From the NCBI GenBank assembly GCA_020726185.1, contig DYTB01000004.1, positions 15,710-74,395 of the forward strand: a DNA stretch of 58,686 bases, given 5' to 3'. The stretch is from Candidatus Odyssella sp. (lineage in GTDB: Bacteria > Pseudomonadota > Alphaproteobacteria > Paracaedibacterales > CAITNM01). How positions within the stretch are numbered: position 1 is the first letter of the stretch; each line of letters opens with the position of its first letter. The notes under the pieces were generated by a model. The model did no database searches, was not told the DNA's origin, and saw nothing but the letters and a program-made list of their open reading frames with translations. Positions 17,050 through 25,465 of the stretch are shown piece by piece. Both the position numbers and the translations under genes were made by a program.

Positions 17050-18402
17050 TTACATTCCACGCATCATTGCGCCTAAACCTTGGCGCATGAAACCTTTTTG
17101 CCCCATCTTGCCCATGCGTTTGAACATTGTTTGCATTTGTTCAAATTGCTTAAGCAAGCGATTAACTTCCATCACTTGTACCCCAGAACCCAATGCTATG
17201 CGCTTTCGGCGCGAACCATTAAGAATAGTAGGGTTTCGTCTTTCCTTCTTGGTCATCGATCTAATAACAGCAAGCTGGCGACGTACTAGGCTGTCATCAA
17301 GACCAGCCCCTTCTAGTTTATCTTTTATTTTGCCAATTCCAGGCAAAAAACCAAGCATGCTAGAAAGGCCGCCCATCTTTTGCATGCCTTCCAATTGCTT
17401 GGCCATATCATTCAGATCAAAATGCCCTTTTTCTAACTTTTTTGCAAGCTTTTCTTGTTCTTCGCTATCAGAAAGTGCTGCAGCACGTTCAACCAAGGCT
17501 ACAATGTCGCCCATATCAAGAATTCGGCTGGCTACTCGGTGAGAGTCAAATACCTCTAATTGGTCAACGCGTTCGCCCATTCCTAAGAATTTAATTGGGC
17601 AACCTGTTACATGGCGCATTGAAAGGGCTGCGCCACCACGACCATCACCATCGGCGCGGGTCAGTATAATAGATGTCACGCCAATTACGTCGTGAAAATT
17701 CTTGGCAATGTTTACAGCATCTTGGCCGGTTAAGCTGTCTGCGACTAAAAATGTTTCTATTGGTTTTGCTAGGGCTTTTATGTCTTTAAGTTCAGTCATT
17801 AATTCGTCATCAATGTGCAGACGACCGGCGGTGTCTAGAATAATGACATCAATATTTTGAACTTTGGCTGCGTTCATGGCGCGCTTGGTAATTGCCAGAG
17901 GTTTTTCACCTTCTACAATAGGCAAGCTTGGAATTTCCATTTGCTTGGCTAATGTTTCCAACTGAAGCTGCGCTGCAGGGCGATAAATGTCTAATGATGC
18001 TAACAACACATTTTTGCGGAACTTAGTGGTTAGTAATTTTGCCAACTTGGCAGATGATGTGGTTTTTCCAGACCCCTGCAAACCCACCATTAACATGACC
18101 ATAGGGGAGGGCGCTGCCAAATTAATAGGTTCAGGTTCACCACCCAAGGCATGAATCAATTGGTCATTAACAATTTTAATAACCATTTGTGCTGGGTTAA
18201 TGCTTTTTATTAATTCCTGACCAATAGCTTGCGCTTTGGCTTGTTCTATAAATTCTTTAACAACTGGCAGGGCAACGTCTGCTTCTAGCAGGGCAATGCG
18301 GATTTCGCGCATGGCTGCGTTTACGTCGTCCTCTGAAAGGGAGCCACGTCCCTTTAGGCGATCAAAAATTCCTGATAAACGATCTGATAATGACTTATAC
18401 AT
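17050..18402 (-). CDS. ffh: Signal recognition particle protein Ffh
   Basis: A 450-residue SRP54 GTPase that binds 4.5S RNA and signal sequences and hands ribosomes to FtsY. The N domain (1-85) is followed by the G domain with [28 protein letters not shown] and [13 protein letters not shown]. The Met-rich M domain (from about 325) includes [12 protein letters not shown], the RNA-binding core, and ends in a Met/Gly-rich tail. Intact and normal in length. It heads the rpsP-rimM operon. Its presence fits the heavy use of Sec export suggested by the surrounding genes. Confidence 0.96.
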   Translation of the reverse strand: MYKSLSDRLSGIFDRLKGRGSLSEDDVNAAMREIRIALLEADVALPVVKEFIEQAKAQAIGQELIKSINPAQMVIKIVNDQLIHALGGEPEPINLAAPSPMVMLMVGLQGSGKTTSSAKLAKLLTTKFRKNVLLASLDIYRPAAQLQLETLAKQMEIPSLPIVEGEKPLAITKRAMNAAKVQNIDVIILDTAGRLHIDDELMTELKDIKALAKPIETFLVADSLTGQDAVNIAKNFHDVIGVTSIILTRADGDGRGGAALSMRHVTGCPIKFLGMGERVDQLEVFDSHRVASRILDMGDIVALVERAAALSDSEEQEKLAKKLEKGHFDLNDMAKQLEGMQKMGGLSSMLGFLPGIGKIKDKLEGAGLDDSLVRRQLAVIRSMTKKERRNPTILNGSRRKRIALGSGVQVMEVNRLLKQFEQMQTMFKRMGKMGQKGFMRQGLGAMMRGM

Positions 18403-18540
18403 AACACCTCACAAGCATAAACATAAAGTAGGGAGTTCTGAAGTGAATTACTAGGGATTTTTTTCAAATGGGAAGCTTTGCTATAGTGAGCTGTTGTTTA
18501 AGTTTTTCTGATTAATACAGAGGGGCCATTTAGGAATTAT

Positions 18541-19530
18541 ATGAAGAGATCTTTAAATGTATGCTACGGGGTAAGTGCAGAAGGCTCTTTATTTGGAGCT
18601 GGTTTTGAACCAACAATAGCTTTTGGTCATGGCTTTGATGGGTGTATAGAGGATTTCCAAACCTATGAAGAATATGAGTCAGCTTCCCAAAAATCTCTTC
18701 AACAGATATATCAATACACTAGGATAGTTGACGGGATCGATATTGGTACCGTTCCTTTGTTTTATTATAGAAAGGATAGTAATAATCCTCCTATACCGCT
18801 TGCAAGCCATGAATTTCTAAAGATCATACGACAATGTGACGACCTTATTGTTTGGCTTTCATTAGGTTTTAATGAGAATTTGCTTTTAGCTTTTCTGATT
18901 CGACTCTTTACGCTTTATTCGTTGCCCCTTGAAAAAATAAAAGTTAAAAGAATTGAATCCCAATTGATAGAAGGGTATCAACATGACTTTTTGTCTATTG
19001 CTATGGTCTCACCAAAGGAACTTAAGAAGGCTACAATCTTTGTTCCCTTACAGCAATTAGAGATTGATTTATTAACCCAAGGATGGGACGCAATAACTTC
19101 ATCAACACCCGAAAAAATGGAAGCTTATCTTGATATTCTTCCTACCACACGTTTTCAAGAAGGTATAAAGGATTTCAGGAAGCGCTTGCCTTTTTTAAAA
19201 ACAGGATTAAATCGCTGCCAGACAGACTTACTAGAGATGTACCCATTAGATAAAGCAGACGTAAAAGCTTATTGGCTGGTGGGTAGTGTAATGGGGAAGA
19301 ATTACAACGATAAACATCTAGATCTTGTTGGGGATGCGTATATCATTTGGAACTTGATGCAAATGACAAATCTTTATGCCAAGGAACCCGCTTTTATAAT
19401 TGAACACCCTTATACCAGAGAACAACAAGTTGCATTAACTACATTTGGTCGGGCCATACTAGAAGGTAAAGCCAATTGGCGAGATGAAAATTCTATAGAC
19501 TATTATGTAGGGGGCCTTCATATCTGTTAG
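18541..19530 (+). CDS. DUF1835-like protein, 329 aa
   Basis: A soluble protein without a signal peptide. The middle part (QCDDLIVWLSLGFNENLLLAFLIRLF) and the ending (LTTFGRAILEGKAN..., IDYYVGGLHI) match the pattern of the DUF1835 family, whose C-terminus typically ends in a Trp/Tyr-x-GG-(V/L)H motif. The family is of unknown function and sporadic in bacteria. The gene stands alone, divergent from ffh. Cysteines are few and no catalytic site is evident. The family assignment is from memory of the motif pattern. Confidence 0.6.
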   Translation: MKRSLNVCYGVSAEGSLFGAGFEPTIAFGHGFDGCIEDFQTYEEYESASQKSLQQIYQYTRIVDGIDIGTVPLFYYRKDSNNPPIPLASHEFLKIIRQCDDLIVWLSLGFNENLLLAFLIRLFTLYSLPLEKIKVKRIESQLIEGYQHDFLSIAMVSPKELKKATIFVPLQQLEIDLLTQGWDAITSSTPEKMEAYLDILPTTRFQEGIKDFRKRLPFLKTGLNRCQTDLLEMYPLDKADVKAYWLVGSVMGKNYNDKHLDLVGDAYIIWNLMQMTNLYAKEPAFIIEHPYTREQQVALTTFGRAILEGKANWRDENSIDYYVGGLHIC

Positions 19531-19586
19531 GGTTCATGAAGAAATTTTCAGTGCATTGAAGAGCGTATCAAGCACTAGTGCTTATA

Positions 19587-20603
19587 CTAGAAATTGAAAT
19601 TTTTTAGAACCTGCCTAGCGCTTTGGAGCGTAGAACCATTTCTTTTTGGAGTAGGACATAGAATAACTGGTTGTGAAGGTATCACGCTAGAGACGGCAGC
19701 TTGAGGGGCTTGTGCTTTTGGCGGTGTTACTTGCTTTTGTTCCGATGTTGGCATAGAGCAATGCTGTGTAATTCGAGTTGGGGTTCTTATAGCAATTTGC
19801 TGGGAAAGTCGAGCATCTACCTTTGGTGTGAGAGCATGCATTAACGAAAGTGTGAAAGTAGCTAATGGGTTTCTAGATTTGTTACGGGCGCAATTCCGTA
19901 TCCATTTTGTCAGATCGGGGTACATTTCTTTAAATGCTTCCCCATAATTTACAGGAGACAGCCCAAGAGATATAGCTATTATTTGACGTATTATCAGGTT
20001 AAGTTCTGTGTCTTCTTCGCTTATATTTAAAGAACTGCATAACTGTGAAAAAACTTTAACAAAAGATTGAGCCTTCCATTCGTATTCTTTAGCTTTAGGA
20101 TTGGGTGTGTTGATAATGCTTAAAAATGAAAACAAAGCTTTATGAAGAACAGCGTTATCGTAGTCATAAACTAAGTTAAAGCTCATAGGAAGGCCACTAT
20201 AGCTTTTTAACCCATAGATTTTCAGAAGTTGATTGGACAATCGTGTTACATCACTAAGAACGGGTTTGTTTGAAAGCATGTTCTGAAAGTGATTGTTCAC
20301 TAAAGTAGTGTCGATATATTTCAAATCAATCTTGGGATAGCTTATTTTGAACGCTTTTGAACTGAGAGGTGTGTTTTTTGATGTCCAAAAACGTTCGTCT
20401 TGAAAAAAACTATTAAATTGAGGAAATGCGCGAGGTGTCACAAAAATTTCATCAGGTGAAAAGCTCGTGGGCGTTTTGCGCGTGATAATAACGCAATCGG
20501 TAGTATCAGTATCAATAGTTTCATCAGTACCAACTGTACCAGATACAATAAAACTTGCTGTTATATTGAGGTACAAAAATCCTAAAACAAATAGTCTAAC
20601 CAT
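19587..20603 (-). CDS. Secreted hypothetical protein, 338 aa (paralog of 20741-21883)
   Basis: Signal peptide MVRLFVLGFLYLNITASFIVSG. The central 200 residues align weakly with the next gene: S..LL near 100, EWKAQSFVKVFSQL, an EMYPDLTKWI block corresponding to QAYPALTAWA, and a following Ala/Leu helix. No known domain was seen. The C-terminal 60 residues are Pro/Gln/Thr-rich and disordered, with GSTLQSARQVLKNFNF at the very end. Together with its neighbour it forms a divergent duplicated pair of exported helical proteins. Confidence 0.7.
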   Translation of the reverse strand: MVRLFVLGFLYLNITASFIVSGTVGTDETIDTDTTDCVIITRKTPTSFSPDEIFVTPRAFPQFNSFFQDERFWTSKNTPLSSKAFKISYPKIDLKYIDTTLVNNHFQNMLSNKPVLSDVTRLSNQLLKIYGLKSYSGLPMSFNLVYDYDNAVLHKALFSFLSIINTPNPKAKEYEWKAQSFVKVFSQLCSSLNISEEDTELNLIIRQIIAISLGLSPVNYGEAFKEMYPDLTKWIRNCARNKSRNPLATFTLSLMHALTPKVDARLSQQIAIRTPTRITQHCSMPTSEQKQVTPPKAQAPQAAVSSVIPSQPVILCPTPKRNGSTLQSARQVLKNFNF

Positions 20604-20740
20604 TCTGAAATATGCACTTGAACTAAATTTTATTTTAGGAGTTTATAGACTAATGTAACTTTGGTAAATGAAATTTTTCTAACTTAAAATTACGTGTTCT
20701 TTCAAGATCGCCCTGCTGTGAACCAAATATTTTTAGTTGC

Positions 20741-21883
20741 TTATACAGTGCCATCGTCACTATCGTCATTGTCACCAATATAGAAACCATCTGTATCTGT
20801 GGCATCTATTGTTGGTAATAATGAGAATGTAGAGCTAAATGGACTAGGTGTACCCTCGCTAGGTGATCTAGGCATAGTGGACTTTCTATTATTGCGCATT
20901 TCATCGTAAAATTTAGCTCTGCGGTCCGCATTGGAAAAATTTGCGCCTAGTGGGTCATCGAAAGAAGTGATGCGCTGTGATCCTTGCCTTTTTTTAAGAA
21001 GTGCAGCTCTGCGAGAAGACATCATGCAACCATCATTTGTGATGCTTGCTATATTTGTTAAGCTTACAGAATTCCTTATTTGAAAAGGTAAAATAAGTGT
21101 TGGTACTGGGGGCGGAGCTTGCCATTCAGTGCAGGCAAGCATAAGCAAAATGGTAATAACAGCACCTGTCGGTTTTCTTGAAGTGTTATTTTTATCTGCC
21201 AAAGCTGCCCAAGCAGTTAAGGCAGGGTATGCTTGTTGAAAGCATTTTTCAAACTCAAACTGGTTACACGGATCAACAACTCTTGTTAACACATTACGAA
21301 GCTCATAGTTCCGTTTAGTGGTTCTTTCTGTGCTTAAGTGACTCCACAATTCATCAAAAGCTTTAAGAAGAGTATTCATTTTCCATTCTTGTATTGATGT
21401 GTCAAGCGGAGTGGTAATGCTACGTAGAGATAAAGTTAGGGCCAGATTCATAAGATTCCTATCAGTTTTTGATCGGGGATTTAGTCTGAATTTTTGACCC
21501 GGTGATGGGGTTTCTAATGATACTAGTGGTAAAAGCAATTCTGACAAGTTTGCTAGATCTTCAGCAATGTCCGACTCTACACGTATCTTTAATGGTGAAA
21601 ACGCACCACCAGTATGTAGGTATTTTGCAAGCTTAAATGGGCTATCAAACTGAATAAGCAGTCCTGTTGATGGATTGCATATTATTGTTATGCGTAGGTT
21701 TTTGGGAGGCTGAAATTCTTCGAGATAAAAAAATGGGTGACAAGAACTACTTGGTTGACTACGCAGGACAATTTTATTAGTTTTTTCCCCAGCTTCCTCA
21801 CTTTCATAGGCTCCATTAATAGTCAGCACACACAAAAAAAAGCAAAAACAGTATTTAATCATTCTTTTGATCTTCAAAATCAC
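20741..21883 (-). CDS. Secreted hypothetical protein, 380 aa (paralog of 19587-20603)
   Basis: A signal peptide lies in the first 30 or so residues; the start may be the second Met (MIKYCFCFFLCVLTING). The helical middle shares the layout of the downstream paralog (TDRNLMNLALTLSLRSITTP, QEWKMNTLLKAFDEL, FQQAYPALTAWAAL). The last 100 residues are Ser/Arg-rich and end in a strongly acidic tail (DATDTDGFYIGDNDDSDDGTV region). No function was recognised. Confidence 0.7.
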   Translation of the reverse strand: MILKIKRMIKYCFCFFLCVLTINGAYESEEAGEKTNKIVLRSQPSSSCHPFFYLEEFQPPKNLRITIICNPSTGLLIQFDSPFKLAKYLHTGGAFSPLKIRVESDIAEDLANLSELLLPLVSLETPSPGQKFRLNPRSKTDRNLMNLALTLSLRSITTPLDTSIQEWKMNTLLKAFDELWSHLSTERTTKRNYELRNVLTRVVDPCNQFEFEKCFQQAYPALTAWAALADKNNTSRKPTGAVITILLMLACTEWQAPPPVPTLILPFQIRNSVSLTNIASITNDGCMMSSRRAALLKKRQGSQRITSFDDPLGANFSNADRRAKFYDEMRNNRKSTMPRSPSEGTPSPFSSTFSLLPTIDATDTDGFYIGDNDDSDDGTV

Positions 21884-22025
21884 CTATTTGAATAGCTTAA
21901 GAGCTAAATTTCAAAAGTGGAATAGGTTTTTTCGATGGTTTATTAAATGATTCTTAATATTTCTTGCTGCTGTAGAGGGTCGTGCTAAGCAATACAGTAC
22001 ACTAACTTCGTTCAAAGGATTTTCC

Positions 22026-22565
22026 ATGAAAAAATATTTACTTATGATGCTGACCGTAACTACCCTTTTTGCTTCTTCAAGTGCAGAGCTGGTGCTATTT
22101 ACGCCTGAAGATACTGATCACCTGCGCACTTTTTTGAATATGGATTCTCAATACACAAATTTTCCATTGCTTGGTCAAGAGGCTGATGTTTCGTATTGCG
22201 AATTAGGTCACAGCAAATACAAGTTTGATGGTGGCGATCTTATTGTTCATACCTATGACAACAAGCCATATAGCGTTCAACCAGCAGACGAATCTGTAAA
22301 AGTAGAAACGCGTTTCTTTGCTGTCACAACTGGCGGGGCTAACCATGTTTACGGGTTGAATGTTATTGCTCCTGAACAAACGTATAATCTTATTGTGTCT
22401 CGTAAAAACGGTGCAACTGGCCCAAAAGGACAATGGCGTATACTAGCTAGTCCTGCGTTTGCAGGCTCTAATTTAGCCATCAGAGATTTTTGTTTCAAAG
22501 TGTTTGAAGCTGAGCCAAGTTTTTCAATGGACGAATGGTTACTAAGAAGATCCGGGGCACTTTAG
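22026..22565 (+). CDS. Secreted hypothetical protein, 179 aa
   Basis: Signal peptide MKKYLLMMLTVTTLFASSSA, then a compact, apparently beta-rich domain with three cysteines (SYCELGH and DFCFKVF regions). AAGGATTTTCC precedes the ATG. No family was recognised. It is immediately upstream of fliO but differs in character and is probably a separate transcript. Confidence 0.7.
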   Translation: MKKYLLMMLTVTTLFASSSAELVLFTPEDTDHLRTFLNMDSQYTNFPLLGQEADVSYCELGHSKYKFDGGDLIVHTYDNKPYSVQPADESVKVETRFFAVTTGGANHVYGLNVIAPEQTYNLIVSRKNGATGPKGQWRILASPAFAGSNLAIRDFCFKVFEAEPSFSMDEWLLRRSGAL

Positions 22566-22661
22566 GTTTTTAATTTCTTTTCCAACCATCCTCACACCTT
22601 CTATTGCCTTTTAAAAAAAATGTAAGCTAGCATTAACAAAGGGATTCAACACAGAGTGTGT

Positions 22662-22961
22662 ATGCTCAATATTGTTGCTGCGATGTTCGTCGTTTTTGGC
22701 CTAATAGGACTTTTCGCTCTGGTGCTTCGCTATCTTCAGCAATCGGGGCGGCTTTCAAACACTCCGTTTTTCAATGCAAAACAACAGGGCGTTATTGTTG
22801 AGCCACCTATTATGATTGACAGCAAAAGGCGTATTGTGAACATTACCCACCGTGGGCAGCGTTACGTGGTAATGCTTGGCCCGAATAACGATATATTATT
22901 AGAAACCTCATCGGCGGTTCGTTCAATTGAAACCGTAGAGTTTGATCGGCAGCATGTTTAA
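22662..22961 (+). CDS. fliO: Flagellar export protein FliO
   Basis: A short (99-101 residue) single-pass membrane protein. The N-terminal helix MLNIVAAMFVVFGLIGLFAL is followed by a small cytoplasmic domain with RRIVNITHRGQRYVVMLG, typical of FliO. Start could also be GTG at 22656. FliO helps assemble the FliP ring of the flagellar type III export gate. Its stop overlaps the fliP start (ATGTTTAA), so the two are translationally coupled. Confidence 0.8.
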   Translation: MLNIVAAMFVVFGLIGLFALVLRYLQQSGRLSNTPFFNAKQQGVIVEPPIMIDSKRRIVNITHRGQRYVVMLGPNNDILLETSSAVRSIETVEFDRQHV

Positions 22962-23718
22962 AAATTTCAAATTAAAACGATTTCACGTTAATAATTTGTG
23001 CTGCATTGCAGCGCTTTTATTATTTGTAATGCAAGCCCCGCTTATGGCCGATAGTTTTACCCTAAACTTGGGTGATTCGGGCGGTACGTTAATCGGACGC
23101 ATGATTCAGATGAGCGCGCTCATGGCGCTACTAACTTTAGCACCTTCTATTATTATAGTGGTCACGTCTTTCACCCGTATTGTGGTGGTGTTTTCATTTT
23201 TGCGAAATGCTTTGGGAACACAGCAATCTCCGCCGAATATGATTCTTATTAGTCTTGCTATATTTTTAACGATGTTTATTATGGGGCCGATTTTTAATAA
23301 GGCGTATCATGATGGTGTTGTGCCGCTAATGGAAGACAAAATAAAGTACGAAGAGGCGTACGATAAAATTTGCGCGCCTTTGCATGTGTTCATGCGCAAG
23401 AATGTGCGCGAAAAAGACCTTGATTTGTTCATGAGCCTGAGCAAAGAAACCCACTTTAAATCAGCCAAAGAATTGCCTATGCGTATTTTGGTGCCGGCCT
23501 TTGTGATTAGCGAATTGCGCCGTGGTTTTGAAATTGGCTTTTTGATTTATCTGCCCTTTGTGGTTATTGATATGGTTATTGCCAGTATTCTAATGAGTAT
23601 GGGAATGATGATGCTGCCGCCAATGCTAATTTCTATGCCCTTTAAAATTATCTTCTTCGTGTTGATCGATGGCTGGAACTTACTGTGCGGTAGCTTGGTG
23701 AATAGTTTTAGTATGTGA
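22954..23718 (+). CDS. fliP: Flagellar export gate protein FliP
   Basis: A 254-residue protein (start ATG at 22954; an upstream TTG is less likely). A signal peptide ends near LMADS, then come four membrane helices with the family signatures TLAPSIIIVVTSFTRIVVV, FLRNALGTQQSPPN and PMRILVPAFVISELRRGFEIGF. FliP, with FliQ and FliR, forms the pore of the flagellar type III secretion gate. It is complete and well conserved, so the export system is likely functional or only recently lost. FliQ, FliR and other flagellar genes are not adjacent. Confidence 0.95.
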   Translation: MFKNFKLKRFHVNNLCCIAALLLFVMQAPLMADSFTLNLGDSGGTLIGRMIQMSALMALLTLAPSIIIVVTSFTRIVVVFSFLRNALGTQQSPPNMILISLAIFLTMFIMGPIFNKAYHDGVVPLMEDKIKYEEAYDKICAPLHVFMRKNVREKDLDLFMSLSKETHFKSAKELPMRILVPAFVISELRRGFEIGFLIYLPFVVIDMVIASILMSMGMMMLPPMLISMPFKIIFFVLIDGWNLLCGSLVNSFSM

Positions 23719-23831
23719 GATTTAAATAATCCACGAATGTATATTCGTTGTTTAGCAAAATATTTTTCAAGATTGGTATTTCATTTTTTGTGGGCTATTT
23801 TTAAAAAATGTAACGCATAAAAGATTAATTA

Positions 23832-24401
23832 ATGAACCTAATTAGAAATATAGTGCTATCACTAATGCTACTAAGTGCAGTTAATGCGTCAACCAGCTTA
23901 GAAGCTATGGAAGTTTCAGCTTCTGATTGTAGTTCATGGTCAGGAGGCACATTTACCAGTGTCGCTGATTTCAAGACAGGTATGTGCGAAGATTTTTTGA
24001 CATCTATAGATATGGGTGATGGTTGTTTGTCCAAAAAAGGTATGAAGCATCCTCTTTTACCAAATTTTGTTGGGTACGAAAAACGGATCGAAAATGAAAG
24101 AATGCGAGTGTACTGGCTTACAAACGATACGGAGAACAAATATCCCAGAATGGAAGGATTGCTATTTTCTTACACTAAAAATATAGGCAGTGATGGTGGA
24201 ACATATGAACTTCCTTTGTTGAATGACATATTGCCATTGGAAGAAAATGTCTCATTTGTACAGATTTTTGCTGAACCAGTGCTTGGCAATAATAGGATTG
24301 TGCTGAGAAAGATGTTCGAAGGATTACCAGAAGATGAAGCCGTATTAATTTTAACGCCTTTTATAAGCGAACTTAAAATATTGATGTTATTAGTAAAGTG
24401 A
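23832..24401 (+). CDS. Secreted hypothetical protein, 189 aa
   Basis: Signal peptide MNLIRNIVLSLMLLSAVNAS. The mature part has three cysteines near its start (DCSSWS, MCEDF, DGCLS) that could form disulfides, an acidic middle and a hydrophobic end. No known domain. It is convergent with the lyase gene at 24447 and 113 bp downstream of fliP, but without an obvious link to flagella. Confidence 0.68.
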   Translation: MNLIRNIVLSLMLLSAVNASTSLEAMEVSASDCSSWSGGTFTSVADFKTGMCEDFLTSIDMGDGCLSKKGMKHPLLPNFVGYEKRIENERMRVYWLTNDTENKYPRMEGLLFSYTKNIGSDGGTYELPLLNDILPLEENVSFVQIFAEPVLGNNRIVLRKMFEGLPEDEAVLILTPFISELKILMLLVK

Positions 24402-24446
24402 TAATTTTTAGGAAACATCATCAGCTGAGTATAGCATCAGCTGGTT

Positions 24447-25145
24447 TCATCTCCAAAAAGCTATTCTCTCCCAAGTCATGTTAAACCCGGGAAACGGATT
24501 TTCTGCCCAATCAAGCCAACCAAGCGCGAAGTCGGGTAGGGGGCAATTTCGAGAATCGGGTATGATGCTGCTTTTAATACAATCTAGTGCATCTAGCTCT
24601 GGTAAAAATCCGTGGGATTTTACTATTTTACAAACACCATTTTTGTATTCTCCATATCGGGTGAATAGTCCACCAGTTTCGCCTAACTGCACATCATTTT
24701 CTATGGTTTCAAAATCAACCATTGGATTAATTCTCCCTGTTGCAATTGCAGATTCGAATCGGGCATCAATTGCGTGAGCAATTTGATTTGCGTGCAGCAG
24801 TGAATTGGGATAAATCGTAATGAATTTTCCGCGCTGGGTTGGCTGACTAAGTAATTTGGCTAAACCATAAAAAGTTGTGTATTTGAAATGCACAGGATGT
24901 TCTTGTAAGGCTGGCCTAACAATTTCAAAAATTTTATCCATGCTGCTGGGGCGCGCTGAAACATGTAGTTTCCATCCTTGAAAAATATTTGTGCTCCCTA
25001 CGCCTATGAATACGTTGCTTCCACTTATGGGGAACCCTGCGGCATTTGCCTCGTCATAATTTTTAAATCTTAGATCAGCAGCGTGGGCAATGCACAAAAA
25101 AACGCATCCCAAAGATGTCACAAAAAGTTTTGAGATTTTTTTCAA
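24447..25145 (-). CDS. Secreted stand-alone lyase domain, OspF/SpvC and LanKC-N like
   Basis: A 232-residue protein with a signal peptide (about 1-22, ending CIAHA). The mature part looks like the N-terminal domain of class III lanthionine synthetases (LanKC/RamC), which is related to the phosphothreonine lyases OspF and SpvC. Visible counterparts are KLHVSA (His61, general acid), FKYTTF (Lys88, general base), R105 before GKFITIYP (Tyr112), TRYGEY (Arg163), and near the end PDSRNCPLPDFALGW before NPF, as in LanKC. The kinase and cyclase domains of LanKC are absent, and no precursor peptide is adjacent. A secreted enzyme of this type could remove phosphate from phospho-Thr/Ser by beta-elimination in host proteins (inference). 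Confidence 0.65.
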   Translation of the reverse strand: MKKISKLFVTSLGCVFLCIAHAADLRFKNYDEANAAGFPISGSNVFIGVGSTNIFQGWKLHVSARPSSMDKIFEIVRPALQEHPVHFKYTTFYGLAKLLSQPTQRGKFITIYPNSLLHANQIAHAIDARFESAIATGRINPMVDFETIENDVQLGETGGLFTRYGEYKNGVCKIVKSHGFLPELDALDCIKSSIIPDSRNCPLPDFALGWLDWAENPFPGFNMTWERIAFWR

Positions 25146-25465
25146 GGCCTATCTCTATTTTTATGTCTTTTTTTGATAGTGACACAACCATATAAAGAAA
25201 TGGTTAATCTAATATAGGTTATTAAAGAACCGCTGGTTTCAAAGAATATTAATTAATTTTCTGTTTTTTGTGTATTCGGATCCTATTCCAAAATGAAGGG
25301 TAGGAGGTGGTTAGGGAGTCTTTATGGGGATTTTCGATCAAGTCGGAGATGACAGGGAAGATGCTAATATTTACTGGATCATGACGTCGCTACGCTCCTC
25401 ATGAAGACGAGGGCGCCATTCAGCCCAAAAGTGTCAGTGTCCAGTAGGTAAAAAACCGCATGGAA
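25146..25465. other. Intergenic region with one palindromic element
   Basis: AT-rich DNA without a credible gene. It contains the family A repeat at 25370-25447, which lies 18 bp from the 3' end of the MFS gene. Confidence 0.6.
25370..25447. repeat. Palindromic repeat element, family A
   Basis: TTTACTGGATCATGACGTCG...CTCCTCATGAAGACGAGG, ending GTGTCCAGTAGGTAA. Arms are partly degenerate. Confidence 0.65.

Noticed and set aside
16457-18402. Frame damage in the rpsP/ffh region
   Set aside because: Both genes read cleanly along their full length; apparent overlaps are antisense frames.
24447-25145. Lanthipeptide biosynthesis cluster
   Set aside because: Only the lyase-like domain exists, it has a signal peptide, and no kinase, cyclase, precursor or exporter is next to it.
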